From contig RFGU01000227.1 of NCBI GenBank assembly GCA_003696955.1, forward strand, positions 1 through 47,030: a stretch of DNA of 47,030 nucleotides, in the 5' to 3' direction. Both the position numbers and the translations under genes were made by a program. This document shows, in pieces, positions 1 through 7,718 of this stretch. Source of the DNA: Deltaproteobacteria bacterium (GTDB lineage: Bacteria; Myxococcota_A; Polyangia; Nannocystales; Nannocystaceae). The stretch's first letter is position 1; each line of letters begins with the position of its first letter. Below the pieces are notes generated by a model. The model saw nothing but the letters and a program-made list of their open reading frames with translations. It made no database searches and was not told the origin of the DNA.

Positions 1-66
<66 letters not shown>

Positions 67-110
67 TGGGGTTTTCGGGGCCGCGGGCATAGCGAATGTC
101 GCGGCAGGCG

Positions 111-1361
111 TCAAGGGGGGTTGCCGTCCGGCTGTGCCGGGAGTTCGACGGTCACCGTGGTCCCGACGCCCTCGACCGAGTCCACGCGGATCTCCCCCCC
201 GTGCTGACGCACGACCGAGCGGCAAACGGGGAGGCCTAGCCCCGTGCCGGAGTTGGTGGTGGTGTAGAACTCGTCGAAGATGCGGTCGAGGTGTTCGGCG
301 GGGATCCCGACGCCGTCGTCTTCGATGCGCAGTGTCACCCACCGCGAATCGGCCGACGCCGTGACCCGGACCCTTCCGCCCCCAACGGCCTTGCGCTCGA
401 TGGCAGAGACGGCATTGCGAATGAGGTTGACGAGCACGCGTCGGATCGCATTTTCGTCGAAGTGCCAGTACAACGGGCCGTCCTTGCCGTCACCGCGGAC
501 GGCTTCGATCCGCACGTCGACCATCCGATCCTCTACTCCTCTACGGATGCCGTCCACGACGGTGGATACCACGGCCCAGAGATCTCCACGTGTGCGCCGG
601 ATCTGTTTTCGGCGACCGAAGAAGAGCAGATCGTCGATGAGGGCCGAGATGCGCTTGGTCTCGTCGACAATGCGAGCGAGCATCTCCTGGCCGTCCGCCC
701 ATCCGGCCACGGCCGGCTCGCCTTGGAGCACCTGCGCGAGGCTCATGATCGCGAATACCGGGTTGCGGATCTCGTGAGCCAAGGTTGCGGTGATCCGACC
801 GAGATCCTCGAGTCGGCGTCGATGTGCCTCGTCCTTCTCCCTCAACTTGGCCTCGGTGATGTCGGAGAACGACACCACCGTCCCGCGGGGCACGCCGTCC
901 GGACCGGGGACGGTGCGGGATGTGAATCCGAGCACCTTGGTCTCGGACAATTCGATCTCCCCGGGCCGGCCTTGAGCGACGAGCAGCACCTCCTGTTTGT
1001 CCGCCGTCCACAACATGCTCTCGAGTTCGGCGCGCAGATCCACGAGGCGACGCCCGACCAGATCGGACGTGTCGCCCTCGAAGATCGCCGCCGCCGCGCG
1101 ATTGAGTCCGACGATGGTCCCGGAGGTGTCGAGCAGCAGCAATCCGGTGGGCAACGTCGCCAGCACGGCCTGCAGCAGATCGAGCGGCTCGGCGACCTCG
1201 CCGCTCGTTGCAGGCTCGATGGACGTCGGCGCTCCCGGCGGTTCCACGCTCCGAGGGTGCGGTTTCGTCGTCTCGCCCCCGTCGCGAACGTCGAGGCGAA
1301 TCGTTCGTGCGAACGTACGCTTCTTCGGATCGTCGTGTCCCTTGCCCTCAGGATCCGACAT
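111..1361 (-). CDS. Soluble PAS-domain sensor histidine kinase
   Basis: A 416-residue two-component kinase without membrane segments. A charged N-terminus is followed by a PAS domain (about residues 60-165), a HisKA dimerisation helix with phospho-acceptor His196 in the motif AHEIRNP, and a HATPase domain. The ATPase domain has the N box (Asn312, Asn316), G1 motif DDGVGIP near 348-354 and G2 motif GTGLGL near 372-377. The ATG at 1361 lies inside the end of the upstream roadblock-like gene (14-base overlap), so translation is probably coupled. As third gene of an operon led by a receiver-domain protein, its likely partner is that receiver, although the receiver's Asp59 need not be its only target. 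The PAS ligand is unknown. Confidence 0.9.
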   Translation of the reverse strand: MSDPEGKGHDDPKKRTFARTIRLDVRDGGETTKPHPRSVEPPGAPTSIEPATSGEVAEPLDLLQAVLATLPTGLLLLDTSGTIVGLNRAAAAIFEGDTSDLVGRRLVDLRAELESMLWTADKQEVLLVAQGRPGEIELSETKVLGFTSRTVPGPDGVPRGTVVSFSDITEAKLREKDEAHRRRLEDLGRITATLAHEIRNPVFAIMSLAQVLQGEPAVAGWADGQEMLARIVDETKRISALIDDLLFFGRRKQIRRTRGDLWAVVSTVVDGIRRGVEDRMVDVRIEAVRGDGKDGPLYWHFDENAIRRVLVNLIRNAVSAIERKAVGGGRVRVTASADSRWVTLRIEDDGVGIPAEHLDRIFDEFYTTTNSGTGLGLPVCRSVVRQHGGEIRVDSVEGVGTTVTVELPAQPDGNPP

Positions 1362-2067
1362 CGGAGACTTCCTTCTCGAAGGCGGACCATACGGATCCGT
1401 TGCCGATGTGCGCCTGGACCTCGTCCTTGAATCGCCGACGAATGTCCGGCCGATCGTCGAGGGTCTGGGCGAGTCCGTCGATAAGGAGTGGGAACGTATA
1501 GGACGACGGGTTGCAGCACATGAGCCACTCGCGGAGCTGTTCGTCGAATGCCGCCTTCGGATCCACGGCCCCCTCGCCATCGGCCAAGAAACCGGCGTAA
1601 CAATCGCGAACGGCCTCGAGCAGTCCCCGCAGCGGCCCTTCCCACAACCGTTCAGCCTCCTCCGATGCATCCTCGGATGTGCCCGACGCCCCCACCGACG
1701 CTCCGTCGGTACCCGCATCGCCAACGCGGCGAGCAATCTCGGGCATGACGCGTGCGAGTTGGGTACGAACCGACGCAAGTTCCGCACCTCGCCGCAACAG
1801 CAGCACCACGGCGCCATGCTCTCCGACCGCCCGCACCAGCAGGCGGATCCCGGCAAGGGAGATGCACACTTCGTCGAACGGCGCTCCCACCGTGGCCGAT
1901 GCCAGCTGCATACGGCGCACCGTCTTGGCAACGTCCGTGGCCGCCCCCGGACTCAAGCCTCCGTCACCGACGTCGGTCACCACGCTCCCGTCGCGCACGA
2001 GAAACGCTGCCCGAACGCCACGCAGTGCGCGCAAACGTTCGAATTCGGGAGCCTGCATCGTACCCAT
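1348..2067 (-). CDS. Roadblock/LC7-like protein, middle gene of signalling operon
   Basis: A 239-residue soluble protein. Residues about 5-110 have the alternating pattern of a roadblock/LC7 fold: a short helix, an 'AAFLVRDGSVV' strand, a helix, then two hydrophobic strands around 'ISLAGIRLLVRAV' and 'GAVVLLLRRGAEL', and a closing helix. After an acidic Ser/Gly linker (about 120-140), residues 140-239 form an uncharacterised helical domain with two adjacent cysteines. The ATG at 2067 shares one base with the preceding stop (TGATG), and its own end overlaps the kinase start. Roadblock proteins commonly regulate small Ras-like GTPases such as MglA; none is encoded in this window. The roadblock call rests on pattern, not on a search. 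Confidence 0.7.
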   Translation of the reverse strand: MGTMQAPEFERLRALRGVRAAFLVRDGSVVTDVGDGGLSPGAATDVAKTVRRMQLASATVGAPFDEVCISLAGIRLLVRAVGEHGAVVLLLRRGAELASVRTQLARVMPEIARRVGDAGTDGASVGASGTSEDASEEAERLWEGPLRGLLEAVRDCYAGFLADGEGAVDPKAAFDEQLREWLMCCNPSSYTFPLLIDGLAQTLDDRPDIRRRFKDEVQAHIGNGSVWSAFEKEVSDVGS

Positions 2068-3257
2068 CAGTTCTCGACCCCCAGCACCGCGTCGTGCACG
2101 GCATAGGCATCGGCATCGTCGCCGATGGCCAGCACCGCCGACGTGTTGCCCATGGACACCACGGCGATCTGCCGGCCATCGCGCGCACGGGCCACGATGC
2201 CGTCGTAGACGCCGACCCCGATGGTCCGCGCGATTCGGGCCGCGGCGCGCATGTAGAACCCGGCGAGGGTGGAGAGATCGCGATGGCCCCGCATGTCGTC
2301 GGCGAGCACCTTTCCGGTCCCGGACACCAAAGCTACGCCTTCCACGCCGTCGAACGCCCAGAACTGTTCGAGCAGCAGATTGCGCACCTCCGGGTCCTCG
2401 ATGACGGCATGGCCCGTCGTACTGTCCGCCGCCGATCCAACGGCGACCGCAGTCGTTCCGTCTTCGTCGTCGTCCGAGGGAAGTTCGAATGGCGCCGCTT
2501 CCGATCCAGCCGCGTCGGTTCCGGCCTCGGATCGAGGTCCTTCCCCCTCGGCGTAGGGGCGCGGATCCACTTCGCCTTCGTCGATGAGTCTTGCCGCCTC
2601 CATCAATAGATGGGTGGATGATCTCGAGATCGTGCGGCGAGGTGGCGGCCGATACAAGCGCTCCCGAAAGGTCCCGCGCCCAGCAGCGACGATCTTGAAG
2701 AACGCCAGTTCACCGCGGTAGCTGCCGTACTCCACGTGGGTGATGTCGCCGTGCTCGAACCACACCTCCCCCGAGGCATATGGCGTATCGACCTCGAGTC
2801 GCCGGTCCCGGCCACTCACGGCAATCATCTGCACGTAGTCGAACAATTCGACTTCGATGCCGCGCCCAAAGAACCCCTGCCGCGGCCCGAGGCCCTCGAT
2901 GTGCTTCACCAGATCTTCGGCACCGACCGGCTTCGCCACCAGGCTTATGGTGGGCACGTGGGCATACGCCTGTTCGAGTTCATCCGTGAGATACGCCGAC
3001 TGCACCACGATCCGAATCGAGGGGTGATGGCTCCCAAGCCACTCGATCAACTCGGTACCACTACCGCCCGGCATGCGAACGTCGCACACGACCACGTCGA
3101 AGGATCGCTCGCGAAGCTGGTCGAGCGCTTGTCGTACCGTGCTCGCGAGGGCCACCTCCATACCGGCCTTTCGAAGTGCACGCTCGATCGCAAATCGGAC
3201 GTTGGGTTCGTCGTCTACGACCAGGACGCGCGTGGGGGCAGACAGGGTGTCCGACAC
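2067..3257 (-). CDS. Response regulator: receiver + PATAN (DUF4388) + roadblock domain
   Basis: A 396-residue protein with three modules. Residues 1-125 are a receiver domain with acidic pair Asp15/Asp16, phospho-acceptor Asp59 in VVVCDVRMPG, Ser87 and Lys109. Residues about 130-225 match the PATAN/DUF4388 pattern ('LFDYVQMIAVSGRDRRLEV', then 'GEVWFEHGDITHVEYG' and 'GELAFFKIV'). After an acidic disordered linker (about 230-285), residues 290-396 form a roadblock/LC7 domain ending in the AVHDAVLG helix. There is no DNA-binding domain, so output is presumably by protein contact. It is the first gene of the operon with the roadblock-like protein and the PAS kinase. The start is the first ATG after the divergent intergenic region. 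Confidence 0.88.
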   Translation of the reverse strand: MSDTLSAPTRVLVVDDEPNVRFAIERALRKAGMEVALASTVRQALDQLRERSFDVVVCDVRMPGGSGTELIEWLGSHHPSIRIVVQSAYLTDELEQAYAHVPTISLVAKPVGAEDLVKHIEGLGPRQGFFGRGIEVELFDYVQMIAVSGRDRRLEVDTPYASGEVWFEHGDITHVEYGSYRGELAFFKIVAAGRGTFRERLYRPPPRRTISRSSTHLLMEAARLIDEGEVDPRPYAEGEGPRSEAGTDAAGSEAAPFELPSDDDEDGTTAVAVGSAADSTTGHAVIEDPEVRNLLLEQFWAFDGVEGVALVSGTGKVLADDMRGHRDLSTLAGFYMRAAARIARTIGVGVYDGIVARARDGRQIAVVSMGNTSAVLAIGDDADAYAVHDAVLGVEN

Positions 3258-3545
3258 GGGACCGCAATTATGCCCGCCGCAGGCGATGGCGACGAACGGC
3301 GGAGCGCCCCGTTTCGGCCCTGTCCGATCTCCGGTGCCGGCTCCAATCCCCCGGCCAGGGCCGCGCGTTCAGCGCGGCATCGGCTGCCGGCCCAGCTTGG
3401 TTGATTCACCATTTTCGGCGTACACCAAGAAGACCTCCGCGTAGAAACCAGTGGACGAATTCGCACGCCATGGCTCGCCCAACCGAAGATTTCGGTGTTG
3501 GAACAGCCAAGCGCGCCATCGCCCATTTACTACAAGGATTTTGAC

Positions 3546-3559
3546 GTAACTGCAGTTAC
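3546..3559. promoter_or_regulatory. Perfect 14-bp palindrome, candidate operator
   Basis: GTAACTGCAGTTAC reads the same on both strands. It lies 15 bases upstream of the TATAAT at 3575-3580, where a dimeric regulator would cover or flank the -35 position. The neighbouring HTH protein (3604-3855) is an obvious candidate for autoregulation, but nothing in the sequence proves which protein binds. Confidence 0.5.
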
Positions 3560-3574
3560 AAATTTCTCTTAACC

Positions 3575-3580
3575 TATAAT
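3575..3580 (+). promoter_or_regulatory. Consensus -10 hexamer TATAAT
   Basis: An exact TATAAT sits 23 bases before the ATG at 3604, in the most AT-rich stretch of the window. No good -35 exists at 16-18 bases: TTGACG at 3541 is 28 bases away, and GCAGTT at 3552 matches poorly. This suggests an activator-dependent or extended promoter. An AGGA Shine-Dalgarno at 3593-3596 follows. Confidence 0.5.
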
Positions 3581-3603
3581 GGGATTTCCGCTAGGATGGA
3601 GGC

Positions 3604-3855
3604 ATGGCAGTAGTTCTCGACGATCTGAACCTCCACAAGGCTGAACGGCTCTTGTGCGAACGCGCCCTGGCAGAAGCCGGCACCATCGTGGAAGCCGCAA
3701 AGCTCCTCGGCATCACCCGTCATGCGCTCAAACGGCGCATCGTCAAACATGGCATCGAGTGGCCCCCGCGCCGGGACCGGGGAGCGTCCGACGGCGATAC
3801 GCCGCGCGAGTCGGCCCCCCACCTTAGACCCGTCGTGTCGGGTGCGCGGGCCTGA
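3604..3855 (+). CDS. Stand-alone Fis-type HTH protein
   Basis: An 83-residue protein. Residues about 10-52 match the Fis-type helix-turn-helix (HTH_8) that usually ends NtrC-family activators: 'ALAEAGTIVEAAKLLGITRH' followed by 'ALKRRIVKHGIEWP'. No AAA+ or receiver domain is attached; the tail from 55 on is a disordered basic/Pro-rich stretch. The ATG has AGGA seven bases upstream, plus a GGAGG too close to be ideal. It is divergent from the REC-PATAN-roadblock operon and shares its control region, so it may regulate that operon, itself, or cysE downstream. It is a DNA-binding protein by family; the target is inferred. Confidence 0.78.
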   Translation: MAVVLDDLNLHKAERLLCERALAEAGTIVEAAKLLGITRHALKRRIVKHGIEWPPRRDRGASDGDTPRESAPHLRPVVSGARA

Positions 3856-4025
3856 ATCGTCGTCCGGGAGCACGAGTTCGGCCGGCCGTGGGGCACTCCC
3901 CCGGCGACACTGCCGGTGCGCCGTGCCACGACCGCCCCGCAGCGAAGTCGGCGCGACGTAAGCGGATCGGCGAGTCCACGCCCCTGCGCCGCAGCCTGCG
4001 CCACCGCGTCTGCTAACGTAACGGC

Positions 4026-4952
4026 GTGCCCGTGGACTCCCCGAACATTCCGGGACGATCCGACCTGGCCGAGGCCGTCGAGCGCATCGTCGAGTCCTAT
4101 CGCCAACACGGCAACATCAACCACCTCGACGGCACCAACCTACCGTCCCGAAGCGAGGCCACCGAACTCCTCGACGACTTGGTCTCGATCCTCTTTCCCG
4201 GTTACTTCGTGCAGGAGCAGGTCGACGCCCTGACCTGCCGTTACTTCGTAGGGGAGCGATGCGCCCGCGTGTTGCGCCGGCTCGAGCGCGCCATCGACCG
4301 TGCCCTCGCCCTCGGAGCCCCCGACGCGCCCGCGATCATGGATTCGTCGGAACGAGCCGCGCTTGCCCACGAACACGCACTCGCATTGATCGCCGCCATC
4401 CCGGACATTCGCCACACGCTCGACACGGACGTGTTCGCCGCCGTGTCCGGGGATCCCGCCGCGCGGAGCCGCTCCGAGGTCATCTTGGCCTACCCCGGCG
4501 TCGAGGCCATCGCCGTCCATCGCCTCGCACACTTCCTCTACCGGCGCCGCATCCCGCTGCTGCCACGACTTCTCAGCGAAATCGTCCACCGACGTACCGG
4601 GATCGACATCCATCCTGGCGCGAACATCGGACCTTTCTTCTTCATCGACCACGGCACGGGCGTGGTCATCGGTGAAACGTGCCGCATCGGCGCCCACGTC
4701 AAGATCTATCAAGGTGTCACCCTTGGCGCCCTGTCGGTCGATCGATCCGTGAACCCACCGGCGAGCGGCCAGCGACATCCGACCATCGAGGATCACGTGA
4801 CCATCTACGCTGGCGCCACGATTCTCGGCGGCGACACCGTGATCGGCGCCCGTAGCATCATCGGGGGCAACGTGTGGCTCACGCGCAGTGTCCCGACGGA
4901 CACGATGGTGATCCTCGACAATCCGTCGTTGCGGTTCGTCTCGGTCGCATGA
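4026..4952 (+). CDS. cysE: Serine O-acetyltransferase (EpsC/CysE type)
   Basis: A 308-residue enzyme expected to acetylate L-serine with acetyl-CoA, the first step of cysteine synthesis. An all-helical N-terminal domain (about 1-185) includes the 'YPGVEAIAVHRLAHFLY' segment. It is followed by a left-handed beta-helix hexapeptide domain with 'GIDIHPGANIG', the catalytic-region 'IDHGTGVVIGETC' (His209) and 'YQGVTLGALS'. The longer N-terminus resembles the EpsC-type rather than the short E. coli form. The GTG start at 4026 gives the full helical domain; another GTG lies two codons later, and no Shine-Dalgarno is obvious. It lies 170 bases behind the Fis-type gene and converges with the exonuclease gene. 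Confidence 0.92.
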   Translation: MPVDSPNIPGRSDLAEAVERIVESYRQHGNINHLDGTNLPSRSEATELLDDLVSILFPGYFVQEQVDALTCRYFVGERCARVLRRLERAIDRALALGAPDAPAIMDSSERAALAHEHALALIAAIPDIRHTLDTDVFAAVSGDPAARSRSEVILAYPGVEAIAVHRLAHFLYRRRIPLLPRLLSEIVHRRTGIDIHPGANIGPFFFIDHGTGVVIGETCRIGAHVKIYQGVTLGALSVDRSVNPPASGQRHPTIEDHVTIYAGATILGGDTVIGARSIIGGNVWLTRSVPTDTMVILDNPSLRFVSVA

Positions 4953-5002
4953 ATCGGGCGCGCCGCGCCCACGGTCGCCCCGAGCCGAACGGAACGCACC
5001 GG

Positions 5003-6007
5003 TCAAGCGTTGCCGGTCGTGTTGTCATCGGCCCGGTTGTCGGTGGTCGATTCGCCGGTCGGCTTCCGCCGCGGAACGTCACCGGCGAGCGCTTGTCGCA
5101 CGACCCGCTTCGTGTCCGGGTCGAAGGAACCCGTCAGCATCCACTTGAGATACCCCTGATGCTCGGGATTCGCCGCGGCGTCGCGCAGGCTCATGCCCTT
5201 GAGCTTGCCGAAGTTGAAGGCTGGCTCGTCGTCCTTCCACACGAACTTGCGCCCACTGTCCACGTAGGCGCGCTCGTGTTTCGTCGAAAGGGCGTGTAGC
5301 GCGTCCGCATCCACGGGGAGGTCCTCGTAGCGTTCGAGTTGACCGGCCAGGACCTCGACCGTCGCCAGCGTATCGGCCTCGGCACCGTGGGCCCCCTCGA
5401 GCTCCTTACCGCGATAGAAGCGGACGGCAGCCGAGAGCGTGCGGGGCTCTTTGGAGTGGAAGATGACCTGGGCGTCGACGACGCGGCGCGAGCGTAGATC
5501 GACGTCCACGTTGGCCCGCGCGAATTCGGCTTCGAGCAGCCGTAGGTCGAAACGGAGGACGTTGAATCCCGCGAAGTCCGCCCCTTCGATGAGTTCGACG
5601 ATTCGCGGCGCGATGGCAGCGAACGTCGGACAGCCCCGGACGTCCTCGTTGGAGATCCCGTGAACCTGCGTGGCGGCCTCGGGAATCGGGCGCTGGGGAT
5701 CGACACGAAACGTATACGGGCCATCGATGCGATGGACGCCGGGCAAGAGTCGCACGATGGAGATCTCGACGATGCGGTCTTGCTGAGGATCCGTCCCCGT
5801 GGTCTCGGTGTCGAAGAAGACGAGCGGCCGGTCGAGCGAATCCACGAATGTTCGAAAGCGCGGTCCGAGGGATTCGAAGAAGGGGTCCGACACGTCGCCG
5901 TCCTCGACCGCGTCGCCGATGCCGGGCAACGGAGGCTGCCCGGGCGCGCCGGATTCGGCCGGACGTGTCCCGTCGGATCCTCGTGAACGTCGGTTGCCGT
6001 TCGACAT
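5003..6007 (-). CDS. DEDDh 3'-5' exonuclease, DnaQ-like, with DUF3820-like tail
   Basis: A 334-residue exonuclease of the DNA polymerase III epsilon superfamily. After a disordered 50-residue N-terminus come Exo I 'FFDTETTGTD' (Asp66, Glu68), Exo II 'GFNVLRFDLRLL' (Asp154) and Exo III 'HGAEADTLAT' (His207, Asp212), giving the complete DEDDh set. Residues about 255-310 ('FNFGKLKGMSLRDAA', then 'YLKWMLTGSFDPDTKRVV') resemble the DUF3820/QSregVF_b module often found after such nucleases. There is no BRCT domain, helicase or clear polymerase clamp motif, so a repair or RNA/DNA-turnover exonuclease is as likely as a replicative proofreader. The first ATG after the long intergenic region is used. 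Confidence 0.88.
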   Translation of the reverse strand: MSNGNRRSRGSDGTRPAESGAPGQPPLPGIGDAVEDGDVSDPFFESLGPRFRTFVDSLDRPLVFFDTETTGTDPQQDRIVEISIVRLLPGVHRIDGPYTFRVDPQRPIPEAATQVHGISNEDVRGCPTFAAIAPRIVELIEGADFAGFNVLRFDLRLLEAEFARANVDVDLRSRRVVDAQVIFHSKEPRTLSAAVRFYRGKELEGAHGAEADTLATVEVLAGQLERYEDLPVDADALHALSTKHERAYVDSGRKFVWKDDEPAFNFGKLKGMSLRDAAANPEHQGYLKWMLTGSFDPDTKRVVRQALAGDVPRRKPTGESTTDNRADDNTTGNA

Positions 6008-6495
6008 GGGCGATATCTTCTAGCAGCCCCCGGCGGGGCGCTGCGGCGGCCCACCCCGGAGCGCTCCCGGGTACGGACCGGACCTTCGTCCTCGCGCGTC
6101 GCCGTAGTTCCGAACGACAGGCCCTACGAGGCCCCGTACGTCCGCACCGGTCTTCGATGCGCAGCCCCTCGTTGGCCGCGTGGAGGTCCGTACTACAGGA
6201 GCGAAGATCGCGCAGATCGTTGCGCGGTCTGCGTGTTCCGCGTGGCGTCTCGCCAACCGAAGCGCTTCTTCGGATCACCGAAAATCTGTACGATCTGGCA
6301 CATGAAGATCGCCATGCAACTTTGGCGCCATCACTCGAACGCCGATGCCGATATAGGGCAGTGACGAAGCCCGGGCTTTCCGTGTTCGACCGTTCCGTAC
6401 CGCAGGCGCCCGTGGCAGGGGCCCCGCCCCATGCATCGAAGATCACCCCAAATGGCCCTGTTGCTGCCTTCGGCGACCGTCTATGCTCTCATGCG
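6008..6495. other. 488-base divergent intergenic region, nothing recognised
   Basis: It lies between the exonuclease start and the anchor-L lipoprotein start. Open frames cross it on both strands but none shows a Shine-Dalgarno site, domain or sensible composition. The stretch 6270-6330 is somewhat AT-richer and could hold promoters, but I could not find a convincing -35/-10 pair. A leader RNA cannot be excluded. Confidence 0.4.
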
Positions 6496-7626
6496 ATGAT
6501 GTGCCCCCCGCGTATTCACATTCTCGCCCTGTCCCTTGGACTCCTGACCGCCGCGTGCGAAGGCCGCGACGAGCCCGAGCAACAGACCGGCCCCGGCTTG
6601 ACCCAGGGGCTTACGACGAACGGTTCCGAAGGCGGCACCGACGCTACGTCGGGCGGCGGAGGCGAGTCGGGCGACGTGAAGTTCGACGTGGGTATGGGGA
6701 CCGGAGGATCGGATTGTTCGGAAGGCGGGAATTGCCCTGAATGCACGGTTCCAGAGCACACTCCCTGCGACGGTACGAACGATCCGATCACGGCCATCGG
6801 GCTCAACTGTCCGGGCGAGCCCCAGGTTCAGGTCGACTATTCGACGCCGCAGCACCCCGGAGCCATCGGGGTGCGCACCAACTTCGGCCAGGCCGGGGTG
6901 TTCGCCCCCCGCGAGGGACAGAACTACGCCGTCATCGGCAGCGGCTTCGTGGCCGACCTCGACAACCCCACGCCGGACGCCGACGCAACGTTGGGGCACG
7001 TTTCGCCCACCGAATGTAACGACGATCTCGGCGCCGAGTACGACCCGGGGACGACCCTCCCGCCGCCCCTGATGACCAACGACGTCGGGGCCGTCGACTG
7101 CACGGAGGACCCGAGCCTCGTGGGCACCGGTGACTGTTCCAACACGATCCAGGGTCAGTTCTCCCAGGGCAACTCGGCCAACGACTACACCGAGATCCGC
7201 TTCACGGCCACGGTGCCCGACAGCGTGACGAGCTTCAGCTACGACTTCGCCTTCTTCTCCACGGAATATCCGTACTACTACGGTAGTGCCTTCAACGACA
7301 TGTACGTCGGATGGCTGCAGTCGGAGATCTGGACCGGCAACATCTCGTTCGACGAGATGGGCAACCCCATCTCCCTCAACGCCGGGTTCCTCGATTACCG
7401 TGACGACGCCGGTACCCTGCCCGCCCTGGCCGGCACGTGCATGCGCTACCACGCCGGCACGAAGTGGCTGTCGACGACCGCCGGCGTCGTGCCGGGCGAG
7501 CAGATCACGGTCGTCTTCGCGATCTTCGACCTTTCCGACTCGATCCTCGACAGCTACGCCTTCATCGACAACTTCCAGTGGGGCTGCGAGGGCGACTCGA
7601 AGCCGACCACGAAGCCGGTCGGCTGA
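6496..7626 (+). CDS. Choice-of-anchor-L domain lipoprotein
   Basis: A 376-residue predicted lipoprotein. The signal peptide ends in lipobox LTAAC (Cys21), followed by a Gly/Ser/Thr/Asp-rich linker to about residue 90. The body carries the choice-of-anchor-L pattern: 'IRFTATVPDSVTSFSYDFAF' then 'STEYPYYYGSAFNDMYVGWL', and a C-terminal 'GEQITVVFAIFDLSDSILDS' with 'AFIDNFQW'. The domain is typical of large surface proteins of myxobacteria and other Gram-negatives; its ligand is unknown. Two ATGs are adjacent; the first (6496) is used. A paralogue lies at 19662-21785. It ends convergently with an acyl-CoA dehydrogenase across a hairpin. Confidence 0.82.
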   Translation: MMCPPRIHILALSLGLLTAACEGRDEPEQQTGPGLTQGLTTNGSEGGTDATSGGGGESGDVKFDVGMGTGGSDCSEGGNCPECTVPEHTPCDGTNDPITAIGLNCPGEPQVQVDYSTPQHPGAIGVRTNFGQAGVFAPREGQNYAVIGSGFVADLDNPTPDADATLGHVSPTECNDDLGAEYDPGTTLPPPLMTNDVGAVDCTEDPSLVGTGDCSNTIQGQFSQGNSANDYTEIRFTATVPDSVTSFSYDFAFFSTEYPYYYGSAFNDMYVGWLQSEIWTGNISFDEMGNPISLNAGFLDYRDDAGTLPALAGTCMRYHAGTKWLSTTAGVVPGEQITVVFAIFDLSDSILDSYAFIDNFQWGCEGDSKPTTKPVG

Positions 7627-7657
7627 GGCGTCTCCACTCGGTCCAAGCGTGGAAACG

Positions 7658-7680
7658 GGGGGCGCCCGCACGGCGCCCCC
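7658..7680. terminator. Hairpin between convergent genes (bidirectional terminator candidate)
   Basis: GGGGGCGCC pairs perfectly with GGCGCCCCC around loop CGCAC. It lies 31 bases after the lipoprotein stop and 38 bases beyond the acyl-CoA dehydrogenase stop on the other strand. There is no U-run, so it may act by pausing or with Rho. A second element, the 18-bp palindrome at 7690-7707, sits just to its right. Confidence 0.5.
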
Positions 7681-7718
7681 TCGTCACATGGCCGCCGCGC
7701 GGCGGCCGCAGAAGCCCC

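Larger units (their letters stand above)
3258..3603. other. Divergent intergenic region with AT-rich promoter segment
   Basis: This 346-base gap separates the minus-strand signalling operon from the plus-strand Fis-type gene. The left two thirds have ordinary GC content and show no supported small gene. Roughly 3520-3590 is strikingly AT-rich for this genome and holds a perfect palindrome and a TATAAT hexamer, listed separately. I see no clear promoter for the minus-strand operon by eye. Confidence 0.6.

Noticed and set aside
3541-3546. TTGACG as -35 partner of TATAAT at 3575
   Set aside because: Spacing is 28 bases, far from 16-18.
4956-4970. GGGCG/CGCCC stem between cysE and the exonuclease gene as terminator
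   Set aside because: Only five pairs and no U-tract; too common by chance at this GC content to list as a feature.
6297-6312. Possible sigma-54 promoter (TGGCAC) before the anchor-L gene
   Set aside because: The GG to GC spacing is 12 rather than 10 bases and the -12 element TTGC is absent.
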